Source of the DNA: JAZDMK01 sp043800975
GTDB lineage: Bacteria > Bacteroidota > Bacteroidia > Bacteroidales > JAHJDW01
Assembly: GCA_043800975.1 (NCBI GenBank)
Contig: JAZDMK010000255.1
Span: 1 to 53,076 of the forward strand
Reading direction: 5' to 3'
DNA: 53,076 bases
Below are positions 1-8,875 of this stretch, piece after piece (position 1 is the stretch's first letter; the number at the start of each line of letters is the position of its first letter). Position numbers and translations under genes: made by a program. A model generated the notes under the pieces. That model was given only the letters and a program-made list of their open reading frames with translations. It was not told the origin of the DNA and ran no database searches.

Positions 1-1
1 A

Positions 2-3000
2 ACTTCATTTGGTGCACAATTAAAAACCCTGAACGCAATTTCAGGTGCTGGTAATCCAACCATACAAAATGAAAATGTTCAAAAGGGAGCAGCCAAAGCA
101 GGATGCAACCCGGTTGAAACAGTTCCGGCAGGATATACTTCTACAGGCCAAACGCAAACATTCTATGGTACCTGCTGTTATTGGGTTGAAACGCTTTATT
201 CATCAACAGGACCCGTTCAAACAAACTGCGGAGGAAGCAGTTACGCATGGTGTTGTTCGAATGTTCCCGAAGCACCTTCCTGCCCTTCCGGATTTGCTTC
301 TGACCCATGTTGTGTTCATTATTGCGATGATTATGACGTATGTTCATGTGCCCCATGGCAGTGTTGCACTTCTTCTTTGGTGCAGGTTTGGATTGTAACA
401 GAATCTGCTGATTATACTCCGATAACGATCACAGCGGATATTATCAATGAAACATGCCCGGGCGCAAACAATGGCTCATTAAGTATTATTGTTGCTAACG
501 GAACATCACCTTATACATACAATTGGTCAGGTGGGCAGCATACTCAGATTATCAGCGGACTTTCTGCTGGTACATATTCAGTTACAGTTACAGATGTTCA
601 CAATTGCGTTGCGATCGGTACATATACTGTAACTTCAGGTGCAATGCCCGTTGTATCAATAAGCCCTGATCAGACTGTTTGTGCTGGAACTTCAGTAAAT
701 ATAAGTGCTGCTGGCGGTAATGTTTATCTCTGGAATACAGGCGATGCAACAGCTTTCATTTCTGTAACACCACTTACAACAACTTCCTATCAGGTTACTG
801 TCACAAATTCTCAGGGTTGTTCTAATGTTGCTCAAACTGTAGTCAATGTAAATCCTTTGCCTTTAGTAAATATTGTTTCAACAAGTGGTACTGTGTGTAC
901 AGGCTTTTCAGCCACATTGACTGCCACTAGCAATCATACAGGCACACAATATTTATGGAATACAGGATGGACAGGCAATATGATGATTGTTACACCACCG
1001 GCCTCTTCATTATACAGAGTAACGGGAACCGATCCCAATGGTTGTGTCAATTCTGAGCAATCGTATGTTGCAGTTCTTCCCAATCCGATTGTTACCAATG
1101 TATCTCCGGGTGTTGTAATTTGTCAGGGTGATCCTGCGACATTAAGTGTGTCAAGCAATATTCCGGGTTCTATTTTTATCTGGAGCAATAATATGAATAC
1201 TTCTTCCATTACAGTTTCTCCTCCGGCATCTACATTGTATACCGTAACAGGAACGGCACCCAATGGTTGTTCTTCCACTTCTGCTGTGATGGTAAATGTA
1301 AATCCGCTTCCTGATATTCAGATTCAGTCAACATCACTTTCATTGTGTTCTGGAACTTCTGCAACCTTAATGGCTTCAGGCAATGGTGCTATCGGAAGCT
1401 ATTTGTGGAGCAATAATCAAAGCGGTCAAATCATGATTGTAGCACCGACTGCAAATACAGTTTATTCTGTTACAGGTACAGATTTGAACGGATGCTCAGC
1501 TGCTGTATCAGTTGCCATTACTGTTAATCCAAATCCTGTTGTCAGTTTGAATGCAATGAATCAGCAAATGTGTGATGGAAATACAGCTACGCTCAATGCT
1601 TTCAGCAATGATCCAAGTACTCAGTATTTATGGAGTAATGGAAGTTCAAGTTCAAGTATTCAGGTGATGCCTCATAATACATCTACATATACTGTAACGG
1701 GGACAAATGCCAATGGATGCTCAACAGTTTCATCCATTATAGTTACAGTATATCCAAATCCGCAAATAAATATTCTGGCCAGTCAGTATTCGATTTGCAG
1801 CGGTTCGTCAGCAAATCTGTATGCCAATAGTTCTTTGACCGGAACATCTTTTCTTTGGAATACAGGCTCATCTTCACCGGGAATTACAGTGTCACCTTTA
1901 GTTTCAACTGTATATACAGTTATTGGTACGATGACCACTGGATGCTATGGAAGTGCAACGGTTGTCTTAAATGTAAATCCAAATCCCTCATTCACTATCA
2001 ATGCAAGCTCAACAGAATTGTGTCAGGGAGAAAGCGCAACACTAACTGCATCCTCATCTTCAGGAAGTGTTACTTATTTTTGGAATGTAGGAGGTAATAC
2101 AAATCCGGTTATCATTTCTCCAATGACTACAACATCCTATCTCGTTACCGCTACTGATAATTTTGGTTGTTCAACAACCATGGGAGTTAATGTCGTCGTT
2201 CATCCTACACCTCTGTTGACAGTCACTTCAAGCACAACTCATCTGTGTTATGGATCTTCAGCAACCTTGAATGTAAATAGTAATTTGCCGGGAACAAGTT
2301 TTGCCTGGAGTAATGGTTCTTATAATTCCTCCATCCAAGTGAATCCTTTGCAAACAACAATATACACAGTGATGGGAACTACCAGCTGGGGTTGTCAAGG
2401 ATCGGAATCTTATACACTCAATGTGGGCGCACCGGTTGTAGTAACAATGAATTCTAATAATCCTGAAGTTTGTTTTGGAAGCACAGCTACCTTAATCGCT
2501 GGCGGAGCTTCATCATACGCATGGTCACCGGCTGTTACTTTTGGAAGCACAAATGGATCGATAGCACTGGTAACACCTTTACATAATACGACCTATTCTG
2601 TTACCGGTACAGATACATATGGTTGCACCGGCACTTCTTCTTATGCCGTAACAGTAAGACCCATGCCCATTGTAGAATTCATTTCCGATTACAATCCTAG
2701 TTGTGATCTGGCAAATGTAAAATTCACAGATCTATCATTCGATGAAATTGTAAGCTGGAGCTGGGATTTCGGCGATCCAATATCAGGAATGAATAACCAT
2801 TCTTCATTGAAAGATCCAACGCATTTATACAATAGTCCGGGATCTTATGATGTAACGCTGGAAGTTGTTACACGATATGGATGTTCTGATTTAAAGGTGA
2901 AGCACGATATGATTTTCATTTATCCGACACCGAATGCAGTGTTTACGGCATCTCCAGTAGTTACTTCTTTGCCGAATGGAACGGTTAGTTTCTTTAACGA

Positions 3001-3472
3001 AACAACTTATTGGACCAATATTACATGGTACTTTGGGGATCCTGCTTCTGGAACAAACAACACATCCACTTTGGAAAACCCAACGCATGAATATACCACA
3101 CCCGGAGTATACACAGTATGGATGTATGCTACCAATGAGTTGGGATGTTACGATTCACTGCGTGTTGACATTACCATTCAGCCTCCTTACGATGTGTTTA
3201 TTCCAAATACTTTCACTCCTAATGGTGACGGACACAATGATACATTCTTCCCCAAAGGATTTGGTGTAGAAAATAATAATTTCGAAATGTACATTTTCAA
3301 TCGCTGGGGAGAAGAAATCTTTTTTTCGAATAACACAAACAATGCCTGGGATGGTACCTATCGCGGAAACGGGGAGCCGGTTCAAACGGGAGTGTATCCG
3401 TATATTCTCATTGCGAAATCGCTCTCAGGTTTAGCACAAAAATATGTAGGAAGTGTAACTTTAATCAAATAA
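2..3472 (+). CDS. Giant secreted Ig-like/PKD repeat protein with T9SS type B sorting domain (5' partial)
   Basis: The frame ending at 3472 is open to the left edge, so the gene starts outside the window and 1156 codons are visible. Residues 35-122 form a Cys-rich stretch with 14 cysteines, five of them as CC pairs. A SprB-like repeat follows (about 135-210), then nine Ig-like repeats of about 75 residues, each with a pattern of C-x-G-x-(S/A)-x-x-L, a W(S/N)(N/T)G core, T-x-Y-x-V-x-G-T and G-C, ended by NPxP-like linkers. Next come two PKD domains (WDFGDP and WYFGDP). The C-terminus carries FIPNTFTPNGDGHND and FNRWGEEIF, the gliding-motility-associated type B T9SS signal, so the protein should be exported by T9SS and held at or released from the surface. 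An adhesin-like role is inference from the architecture. An internal start near 377 would cut off the Cys-rich domain and is rejected. Signal peptide and N-terminus are not visible. Confidence 0.88.
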   Translation, partial: TSFGAQLKTLNAISGAGNPTIQNENVQKGAAKAGCNPVETVPAGYTSTGQTQTFYGTCCYWVETLYSSTGPVQTNCGGSSYAWCCSNVPEAPSCPSGFASDPCCVHYCDDYDVCSCAPWQCCTSSLVQVWIVTESADYTPITITADIINETCPGANNGSLSIIVANGTSPYTYNWSGGQHTQIISGLSAGTYSVTVTDVHNCVAIGTYTVTSGAMPVVSISPDQTVCAGTSVNISAAGGNVYLWNTGDATAFISVTPLTTTSYQVTVTNSQGCSNVAQTVVNVNPLPLVNIVSTSGTVCTGFSATLTATSNHTGTQYLWNTGWTGNMMIVTPPASSLYRVTGTDPNGCVNSEQSYVAVLPNPIVTNVSPGVVICQGDPATLSVSSNIPGSIFIWSNNMNTSSITVSPPASTLYTVTGTAPNGCSSTSAVMVNVNPLPDIQIQSTSLSLCSGTSATLMASGNGAIGSYLWSNNQSGQIMIVAPTANTVYSVTGTDLNGCSAAVSVAITVNPNPVVSLNAMNQQMCDGNTATLNAFSNDPSTQYLWSNGSSSSSIQVMPHNTSTYTVTGTNANGCSTVSSIIVTVYPNPQINILASQYSICSGSSANLYANSSLTGTSFLWNTGSSSPGITVSPLVSTVYTVIGTMTTGCYGSATVVLNVNPNPSFTINASSTELCQGESATLTASSSSGSVTYFWNVGGNTNPVIISPMTTTSYLVTATDNFGCSTTMGVNVVVHPTPLLTVTSSTTHLCYGSSATLNVNSNLPGTSFAWSNGSYNSSIQVNPLQTTIYTVMGTTSWGCQGSESYTLNVGAPVVVTMNSNNPEVCFGSTATLIAGGASSYAWSPAVTFGSTNGSIALVTPLHNTTYSVTGTDTYGCTGTSSYAVTVRPMPIVEFISDYNPSCDLANVKFTDLSFDEIVSWSWDFGDPISGMNNHSSLKDPTHLYNSPGSYDVTLEVVTRYGCSDLKVKHDMIFIYPTPNAVFTASPVVTSLPNGTVSFFNETTYWTNITWYFGDPASGTNNTSTLENPTHEYTTPGVYTVWMYATNELGCYDSLRVDITIQPPYDVFIPNTFTPNGDGHNDTFFPKGFGVENNNFEMYIFNRWGEEIFFSNNTNNAWDGTYRGNGEPVQTGVYPYILIAKSLSGLAQKYVGSVTLIK

Positions 3473-3492
3473 AAGATGAAACAAAATTAAAG

Positions 3493-3526
3493 AGCCCGGT
3501 CTTTTCAGGTCGGGCTTTCTTTTTTG
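3493..3526 (+). terminator. Rho-independent terminator after the large T9SS protein
   Basis: Arms AGCCCG (3493-3498) and CGGGCT (3511-3516) are followed by a T-rich tail. The hairpin overlaps the last codons of the opposing ABC gene, so it may act in both directions. Confidence 0.75.
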
Positions 3527-4137
3527 TATTCGGTGATGTTGATCATTTCTTTACACAAACAGATTTCATCGGAATGCTGATTGGTTGCAATAACGATGGT
3601 TCTGTTTAATGCATGTTCATGAAATAATTTGTGAAACCATTGAGTAGAATCCGCATCCAGATGAGAAGCCGGTTCATCCAGAAATAAAAAAGGAGTGTCG
3701 GAAAGTATTGCCAATGCTAATCGTAAGCGCTGCTTCATGCCCGAAGAAAGAAAATGAAATTTCAAATTTCTTTGTTCCGAAAGATTCGTTTTTTTTAAAA
3801 GATCATCTGCTGAGATGCCGTTCATCAAAGGTTTAAAACGTGTGTAGATATTTATTTGCTCTTTTAATGTCAGGTCATCCAGCAGTCCGGAATAAGGTGC
3901 GGCAAATGAATAATGTTTATGCAATTGATTTGGCTGAATTCTGTTTTCATTGATTGAATAAATGATTTTGCCTTCAGTTGCTTCACTGAGACCCAATAGC
4001 AGTTTGACAAAAGTACTTTTGCCAGAACCGTTGGGTCCTAATATTCCATAAATATTTCCGGGTTGAAATTGAAAAGAAAAATCACGAAACAGCCATTGCT
4101 GGTTGTATTGCTTGCCTAATTTTTCAACATTAATCAT
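3505..4137 (-). CDS. ABC transporter ATP-binding protein
   Basis: This 210-residue protein is a single nucleotide-binding domain. It has Walker A GPNGSGKST at residues 34-42, an LSSGM signature followed by KQRLRLALA, Walker B FLFLDEP with a D-loop, and a switch histidine in ATNQHSDE. It should hydrolyse ATP to power an ABC transporter. No permease is adjacent, so the partner and substrate are unknown. The short size and LSSGM signature resemble CcmA-like and ABC-2 ATPases. It is the last gene of the lipid A cluster: its start overlaps the end of lpxA by 8 nt, suggesting translational coupling. A role in lipid or envelope export is inference from context only. Its end is tail-to-tail with the large T9SS protein and the genes share a hairpin. 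Confidence 0.9.
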   Translation of the reverse strand: MINVEKLGKQYNQQWLFRDFSFQFQPGNIYGILGPNGSGKSTFVKLLLGLSEATEGKIIYSINENRIQPNQLHKHYSFAAPYSGLLDDLTLKEQINIYTRFKPLMNGISADDLLKKTNLSEQRNLKFHFLSSGMKQRLRLALAILSDTPFLFLDEPASHLDADSTQWFHKLFHEHALNRTIVIATNQHSDEICLCKEMINITEYKKESPT

Positions 4138-4957
4138 TCAATGATGATGCAGTGATATCGCGTGTTTTGAAGCTTCCGTTGCGGCTGAATCCTTTCATAA
4201 TTCCGCGTTTGGAATTCTGAATGAAAGAAATAATTTCATCACGTTCGGATGTTGCTGGCAGATCAGCTTCAATGATAGATATTGCCTGAGAGATATTGTT
4301 TCCTTTCACGAAAAGCATACGGAAAATTTCCTGAATCTCAGTAATCTTTTCAGTTGAATAACCTCTGCGGCGTAAACCAACAGAATTAATACCCACATAG
4401 GAGAGCGGTTCGCGGGCAGCTTTTGTATAAGGAGGAACATCTTTACGAACAAGCGATCCACCGGATACAAAAGAGTGCTGTCCGATACTTACAAACTGAT
4501 GAACAGCCGAAAGACCGCCAACAATCGCCCAGTCGTCAATGTTAATATGGCCTGCAAGGTTCACTGCATTTGATAAGATGCAATTGTTTCCGATAATGCA
4601 GTCGTGTGCAATGTGAACATAAGCCATGATCAGCGTGTTGTTGCCGATCGATGTCTGAAAGTTTGCTTTTGTTCCGCGGTTAATGGTAGCGAATTCACGA
4701 ATGATTACATTATCGCCAATCAGTGTTTGTGAATCTTCACCTTTGAATTTTAAGTCTTGAGGAATGGCTGAAATAACAGCACCGGGAAAAATTTTGCAAT
4801 TCTTTCCAATGCGTGCGCCTTCCATAATGGTCACATGCGAACCAATCCAGGTGCCTTCACCAATTTCAACATTTTTGTGAATGGTAACAAAAGGTTCAAT
4901 CACTACGGTGTCGGCTATTCTGGCCTGTGGGTGGACGTAAGATAAGGGCTGGTTCAT
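4130..4957 (-). CDS. lpxA: Acyl-ACP--UDP-N-acetylglucosamine O-acyltransferase LpxA
   Basis: LpxA transfers a 3-hydroxyacyl chain from ACP to the 3-OH of UDP-GlcNAc, the first step of lipid A synthesis in the cytoplasm. The 275-residue sequence is a left-handed beta helix of hexapeptide repeats (IGEGTWIGSHVTI, IGKNCKIFPG, IGNNCILSN and similar). It has the family motif with the catalytic histidine region YVHIAHDC, and the conserved AIPQDLKF and YVGINSVGLRRRGYS segments. The C-terminal helical part is intact. It is slightly longer than the E. coli enzyme (262). The start overlaps the lpxC/fabZ stop by 4 nt (ATGA), a classic coupled junction. It lies in the order lpxD, lpxC/fabZ, lpxA, which supports the call. 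Confidence 0.97.
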   Translation of the reverse strand: MNQPLSYVHPQARIADTVVIEPFVTIHKNVEIGEGTWIGSHVTIMEGARIGKNCKIFPGAVISAIPQDLKFKGEDSQTLIGDNVIIREFATINRGTKANFQTSIGNNTLIMAYVHIAHDCIIGNNCILSNAVNLAGHINIDDWAIVGGLSAVHQFVSIGQHSFVSGGSLVRKDVPPYTKAAREPLSYVGINSVGLRRRGYSTEKITEIQEIFRMLFVKGNNISQAISIIEADLPATSERDEIISFIQNSKRGIMKGFSRNGSFKTRDITASSLND

Positions 4958-6354
4958 GCTTCCGTTTTCTTTGAGATTTGTGCTAAAAATTCACCTTCTG
5001 TAACAAGTCTGTTTCCAACAAAAGCGGTTCCTTTCATATGGCAAAGACCACGTCTGACAGGTGACATCAGTTCCATTTTAATAATCAGTGTATCACCTGG
5101 AACAACGGGGCTTTTAAAACGAACATTGTCAATTTTTAAAAAGAATGTTTTATAATTTTCAGGATCAGGTACACGGCTTAAAAAATAAATTCCTCCTGCC
5201 TGCGCCATGGCTTCAACCTGTAAAACGCCAGGCATTACAGGCATTCCGGGGAAGTGACCCATGAAAAATGTTTCGTTGATGGTTACATTTTTTAATCCGA
5301 CAACATATGTATCTGTCATTTCAATCACTTTGTCCACCAATAAAAATGGATAGCGATGAGGCAGGATCCCCTGTATCTGGTTAATATTATAAAGCGGAGT
5401 ATTGTTAGGATCGTAAGATGGAACATTTTTTTTCAGACGTTCTTTCTTAATATGTTCTTTAATTTTTTTTGCAAAACTAACGTTGGACGCATGTCCGGGA
5501 CGAGTTGCAATGATTTTCGCTTTCAATGGAACACCAATCAGCGCAAGGTCTCCGATTACATCGAGTAATTTGTGACGCGCGGGTTCATTGTCATAATACA
5601 GGTCAACATTATTTAAGATCCCTTCCTGTTTCACTTCCACCGATTCCTTATTAAAAACTTTGGCCAGATGTTGGAGTTCTTCAGCGGGAACGGGTTTGTT
5701 AGCAAAAACAATTGCGTTGCTTAAATCCCCACCTTTAATAAGATTGTTATCAAGCAAGTATTCCAGTTCATGAAGGAATACAAAAGTGCGCGAATTTGAA
5801 ATCTGAGACTGAAACTCTCCGATATTATTTAATGCCGCATACTGGGTGCGAAGCACGGGCGAATCATAATTTATCATTACAGATACTCGGTATTCATCTG
5901 AAGGCAGTGCGATCATTTCTACATTGCGTTCTTCATCAATAAAGGTGATGTTGGTATCCAGATTATAATAAAGCTTTTCCAGACTTTGTTCTTTAATGCC
6001 TGCTTTCAGTAAAGCATCAACAAACGGACGGCTGCTACCATCAAGGATAGGAATTTCATGCCCGTCAATTTCAATTAATACATTGTCGATTCCAAGTCCG
6101 ACTACTGCTGCCAGAGCATGTTCGATTGTACTAACACGGGCACCGTTTTGTTCAATGCTTGTGCCTCTGGAAACTTCAACAACATTGTCGATATCAGCAT
6201 CAATAATGGGTTTGCCTTCCAGATCAATTCTCTGAAATTTATATCCGTGATTTTCGGGAGCCGGACGGAATGTTAAATTTACATTTTGTCCGCTGTGAAG
6301 CCCAACACCGGAAACGGTTACGGGCTCTTTGATCGTCTTCTGCTTTTCGTGCAT
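4954..6354 (-). CDS. lpxC/fabZ: Bifunctional UDP-3-O-acyl-GlcNAc deacetylase / 3-hydroxyacyl-ACP dehydratase (LpxC/FabZ fusion)
   Basis: Residues about 1-300 are LpxC, the zinc deacetylase that commits the cell to lipid A synthesis. Visible motifs are VSGVGLHSG, STIEHALAAV (zinc histidine) and HKLLDVIGDLAL (zinc H and D). Residues about 315-466 are FabZ, a hot-dog dehydratase of fatty acid synthesis, with ILPHRYPFLLVDKV (catalytic His) and GHFPGMPVMPGV plus E-A-M-A-Q (catalytic Glu). The fusion is characteristic of Bacteroidota and ties supply of hydroxyacyl-ACP to lipid A. I chose the ATG at 6354 (MHEKQKTIKEP). A longer frame starts at TTG 6381, but that TTG is the end of a TATCTTTG promoter element, so it lies upstream of or at the transcription start. 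The product is 466 residues. Confidence 0.96.
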   Translation of the reverse strand: MHEKQKTIKEPVTVSGVGLHSGQNVNLTFRPAPENHGYKFQRIDLEGKPIIDADIDNVVEVSRGTSIEQNGARVSTIEHALAAVVGLGIDNVLIEIDGHEIPILDGSSRPFVDALLKAGIKEQSLEKLYYNLDTNITFIDEERNVEMIALPSDEYRVSVMINYDSPVLRTQYAALNNIGEFQSQISNSRTFVFLHELEYLLDNNLIKGGDLSNAIVFANKPVPAEELQHLAKVFNKESVEVKQEGILNNVDLYYDNEPARHKLLDVIGDLALIGVPLKAKIIATRPGHASNVSFAKKIKEHIKKERLKKNVPSYDPNNTPLYNINQIQGILPHRYPFLLVDKVIEMTDTYVVGLKNVTINETFFMGHFPGMPVMPGVLQVEAMAQAGGIYFLSRVPDPENYKTFFLKIDNVRFKSPVVPGDTLIIKMELMSPVRRGLCHMKGTAFVGNRLVTEGEFLAQISKKTEA

Positions 6355-6378
6355 CTTTCTAGCTAAAGATTTAACGTG

Positions 6379-6408
6379 CAAAGATAGAAAAAAAAATAAG
6401 GCCTCAAA
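6379..6408 (-). promoter_or_regulatory. Promoter of lpxC/fabZ
   Basis: Read on the minus strand, TTTG (6408-6405), an 18-nt spacer and TATCTTTG (6386-6379) match the Bacteroidota -33/-7 consensus. The expected transcription start is near 6373, giving a leader of about 20 nt to the ATG at 6354. Confidence 0.6.
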
Positions 6409-6462
6409 AAATTAAGATTGAGATGTAACGTAATGAAAAAGAATCGTTAAAAGAAAAACAGT

Positions 6463-7479
6463 TTATTTTTTCTTTTCAAGCTCATTGATACGCTTGCTCA
6501 GATCAGGAAGGTTCTTAAAGAGTATGTAAGACCGTTTATATTCACCAATATTAAATGCAGGGGAACCCTGTACCAATGCGCCGGTTTGTTCAATGCTGGC
6601 GCCAATTCCCGACTGGGCTGCAATTTTAACATTGTCAGCAATTACCAAATGGCCTATGATTCCAACCTGGCCACCAATCAGGCAATTTTTGCCGATTTTC
6701 GTGGAGCCAGCAACACCTGTCTGAGAGCAAATTACCGTATTCTCTCCGATTTCTGCATTGTGCCCAACCTGAATCAAATTGTCAAGTTTAACACCATCAT
6801 GAATAATGGTAGAACCAAGCGTAGCCCTGTCAATCGTTGTGTTGGAGCCAAGTTCAACATCATTGCCGATAACAACATTGCCAATCTGAGTTATTTTACT
6901 GTTGATAGTATCTCCGGAAGTGTAACCAAACCCGTCACCGCCAATGACAACACCGCCATGGAATAAACAGCTTTCACCTACAACGCAGTCAGAATAAATT
7001 TTTACACCGGCAAATAAAGTTGTGTTTTTCCCTACCGATACATTATCTCCAACATAGGTGTTTGGATAAATTTTAACATTATCTCCGATCACAGCATTCT
7101 GACCGATATAAGCAAAGGCGCCAATGTAACAGTTTTTGCCGATCGTTGCTGTATCAGAAATGAAGGATGGTTGCTCAATGCCTGATTTATTCAGTTTAAT
7201 CTGATTGTATTGTTCAAGAAGCGAAGCGAAGCCCTGATACGCATTTTCAACACGAATAATGGTGCATTCAATCTTTTTTTCAGGAATAAAATCGCGGTTG
7301 ACGATTACAACAGAAGCCTGGGTAGAGTAAATAAAATGCGTGTATTTAGGATTACCAAGAAATGAGATTGAACCGGGAACACCTTCTTCAATACGTGCCA
7401 GCTTGTATACTTCCACATCCGGATTTCCGTCAACTTCACCCTGAATAAGGGCTGCAATGTCCTTTGCTTTAAATTTCAT
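6463..7479 (-). CDS. lpxD: UDP-3-O-(3-hydroxyacyl)glucosamine N-acyltransferase LpxD
   Basis: LpxD adds the N-linked hydroxyacyl chain to UDP-3-O-acyl-glucosamine, the third lipid A step. The 338 residues match the usual length. The N-terminal uridine-binding domain (about 1-100) includes ISFLGNPKYTHF. It is followed by a long hexapeptide-repeat beta helix with YIGQNAVIGDN, SDCVVGESCLFHGG, VVIGGDGFGY and DNLIQVGHNAEIGENTV. The region HGGVVIGGDGFGY and the histidine in QVGHNAEIG correspond to the substrate and catalytic segments of the family. The protein ends in a short helical, basic tail (INELEKKK). It lies 81 nt upstream of lpxC/fabZ and 75 nt downstream of the HD gene. All are on the minus strand, so the cluster may be transcribed together, with an extra promoter before lpxC. 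Confidence 0.97.
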   Translation of the reverse strand: MKFKAKDIAALIQGEVDGNPDVEVYKLARIEEGVPGSISFLGNPKYTHFIYSTQASVVIVNRDFIPEKKIECTIIRVENAYQGFASLLEQYNQIKLNKSGIEQPSFISDTATIGKNCYIGAFAYIGQNAVIGDNVKIYPNTYVGDNVSVGKNTTLFAGVKIYSDCVVGESCLFHGGVVIGGDGFGYTSGDTINSKITQIGNVVIGNDVELGSNTTIDRATLGSTIIHDGVKLDNLIQVGHNAEIGENTVICSQTGVAGSTKIGKNCLIGGQVGIIGHLVIADNVKIAAQSGIGASIEQTGALVQGSPAFNIGEYKRSYILFKNLPDLSKRINELEKKK

Positions 7480-7554
7480 CAGGATTATTCATCAATTTGG
7501 CTGCAAGTTAAGTAAAAAACGGTCAAAGAAAGTCAGATTTTTATCTACAGGTTT

Positions 7555-8799
7555 TCAACATCCCGCACACTCTTTCGGATAGCAAAGGAAATATTGCGTT
7601 TCGGTATGACTCATCAGTTCGGGGTTCATGATCGATGAAGCATCTGTGAAATCAACAACGGAGCCGTCACGGAGAAGGATTTTAATTTTGTCTTGTGTCA
7701 GAACATAAGCGCTGTTGGAAATGCTTTCTGAAAAAACAAAATAGGAGGCCTCTTCTTTGCTGAAAGAAAACTGCTCCATTACTTTTTCCATTATTTCTTC
7801 AGAGCGCTTTTCAGAAATGGGTTTGGACGACATTTCGATTCTGTATAAACGACGGTTTTGTAAATTGGAACAAAGAGTAGCAAGCACCTTGTCGGAATGA
7901 TTTTTCCATACTTTGATCGCTGAAAAAATATCGTCATCATCCAGTTCGATGAAATGATTAATTACAGTATCATCATCAAAGTTTTTACTGTTAATGGTAT
8001 TGTACAAAAAGAAATGAAGGGATGCCGGGGCAAACAATTCCTCGCCTCTTTCGGCTAGCCATCGTGCTCTGCGAAGAATGTTGATCAAGAGTTTTTCTGC
8101 GGATAAAACAGTTTTGTGAAGATACACCTGCCAGTACATCAGCCTGCGCGCAAGAATAAATTTTTCGATCGAATAAATCCCTTTATGTTCCACTACCAGC
8201 TCGCCATTGCAAAGATTCAGCATCTTGATGATTCGTTCACTTCCGATAATTCCTTCTGAAACACCGGTGAAAAAACTGTCGCGGTTCAGATAATCCAGCC
8301 TGTCCACATCCAGCTGACCAGAAACCATCTGATGAAAATATTTTTTCTCATACTGATCGCGATAAATTTTGAGTGCAAGATCCAGCTTGCCGCCCATTTC
8401 TCTGTTCATACGATTCATGAGTACTTCAGAAATCAACTCATGATGTACGCCGCTGATCAACCCGGATTCCAATGCATGAGAAAAGGGCCCGTGGCCAATA
8501 TCGTGAAGGAGAATAGCTGTATTGGCAGCCACTGCTTCCCTTTCAGAAACAGAATGACCTTTCGAACGAAGCACCTCCATCGCCTCATTCATCAAATGCA
8601 TAGCACCAATTGCATGGTTGAAGCGTGTATGTGTCGCACCGGGATACACAAGATAAGTCAGCCCAAGTTGCTTAATTCTGCGGAGACGCTGGAAATAGGG
8701 ATGTTCTATTAAATCAAAAATAATGTCATCCGGGATATTAATAAACCCATAAACAGGGTCGTTGATAATTTTCTTCTTGTTGAAAAATAAAGGATTCAC
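7555..8799 (-). CDS. HD-domain phosphohydrolase, dNTP triphosphohydrolase-like
   Basis: This 414-residue protein has the complete HD-superfamily metal site: H in TRFNHAIGAMH, HD in LLHDIGHGPFSH and the distal D in DVDRLDYLNRDS. The arrangement is that of SAMHD1 and bacterial dGTPase-like enzymes, which cleave dNTPs to deoxynucleoside and triphosphate. Substrate specificity cannot be read here. The start codon is GTG at 8799 (VNPLFFNKKK...), since the protein matches from its first residues (DPVYGFINIP). It precedes lpxD and is divergent from porX. The 76 nt between them hold the inverted repeat GTATAA-TT-TTATAC at about 8805-8818, which may be part of the promoter. Confidence 0.88.
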   Translation of the reverse strand: MNPLFFNKKKIINDPVYGFINIPDDIIFDLIEHPYFQRLRRIKQLGLTYLVYPGATHTRFNHAIGAMHLMNEAMEVLRSKGHSVSEREAVAANTAILLHDIGHGPFSHALESGLISGVHHELISEVLMNRMNREMGGKLDLALKIYRDQYEKKYFHQMVSGQLDVDRLDYLNRDSFFTGVSEGIIGSERIIKMLNLCNGELVVEHKGIYSIEKFILARRLMYWQVYLHKTVLSAEKLLINILRRARWLAERGEELFAPASLHFFLYNTINSKNFDDDTVINHFIELDDDDIFSAIKVWKNHSDKVLATLCSNLQNRRLYRIEMSSKPISEKRSEEIMEKVMEQFSFSKEEASYFVFSESISNSAYVLTQDKIKILLRDGSVVDFTDASSIMNPELMSHTETQYFLCYPKECAGC

Positions 8800-8875
8800 T
8801 TTTTGTATAATTTTATACGCTTTTATTCGTTAAGCAATATTACGAAAATTATTCACAGTTCAAAACGTTCAGTTA

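Noticed and set aside
45..398. 117-codon frame at the window start
   Set aside because: It overlaps the Cys-rich coding sequence of the large T9SS protein, which is open from position 2 in another frame.
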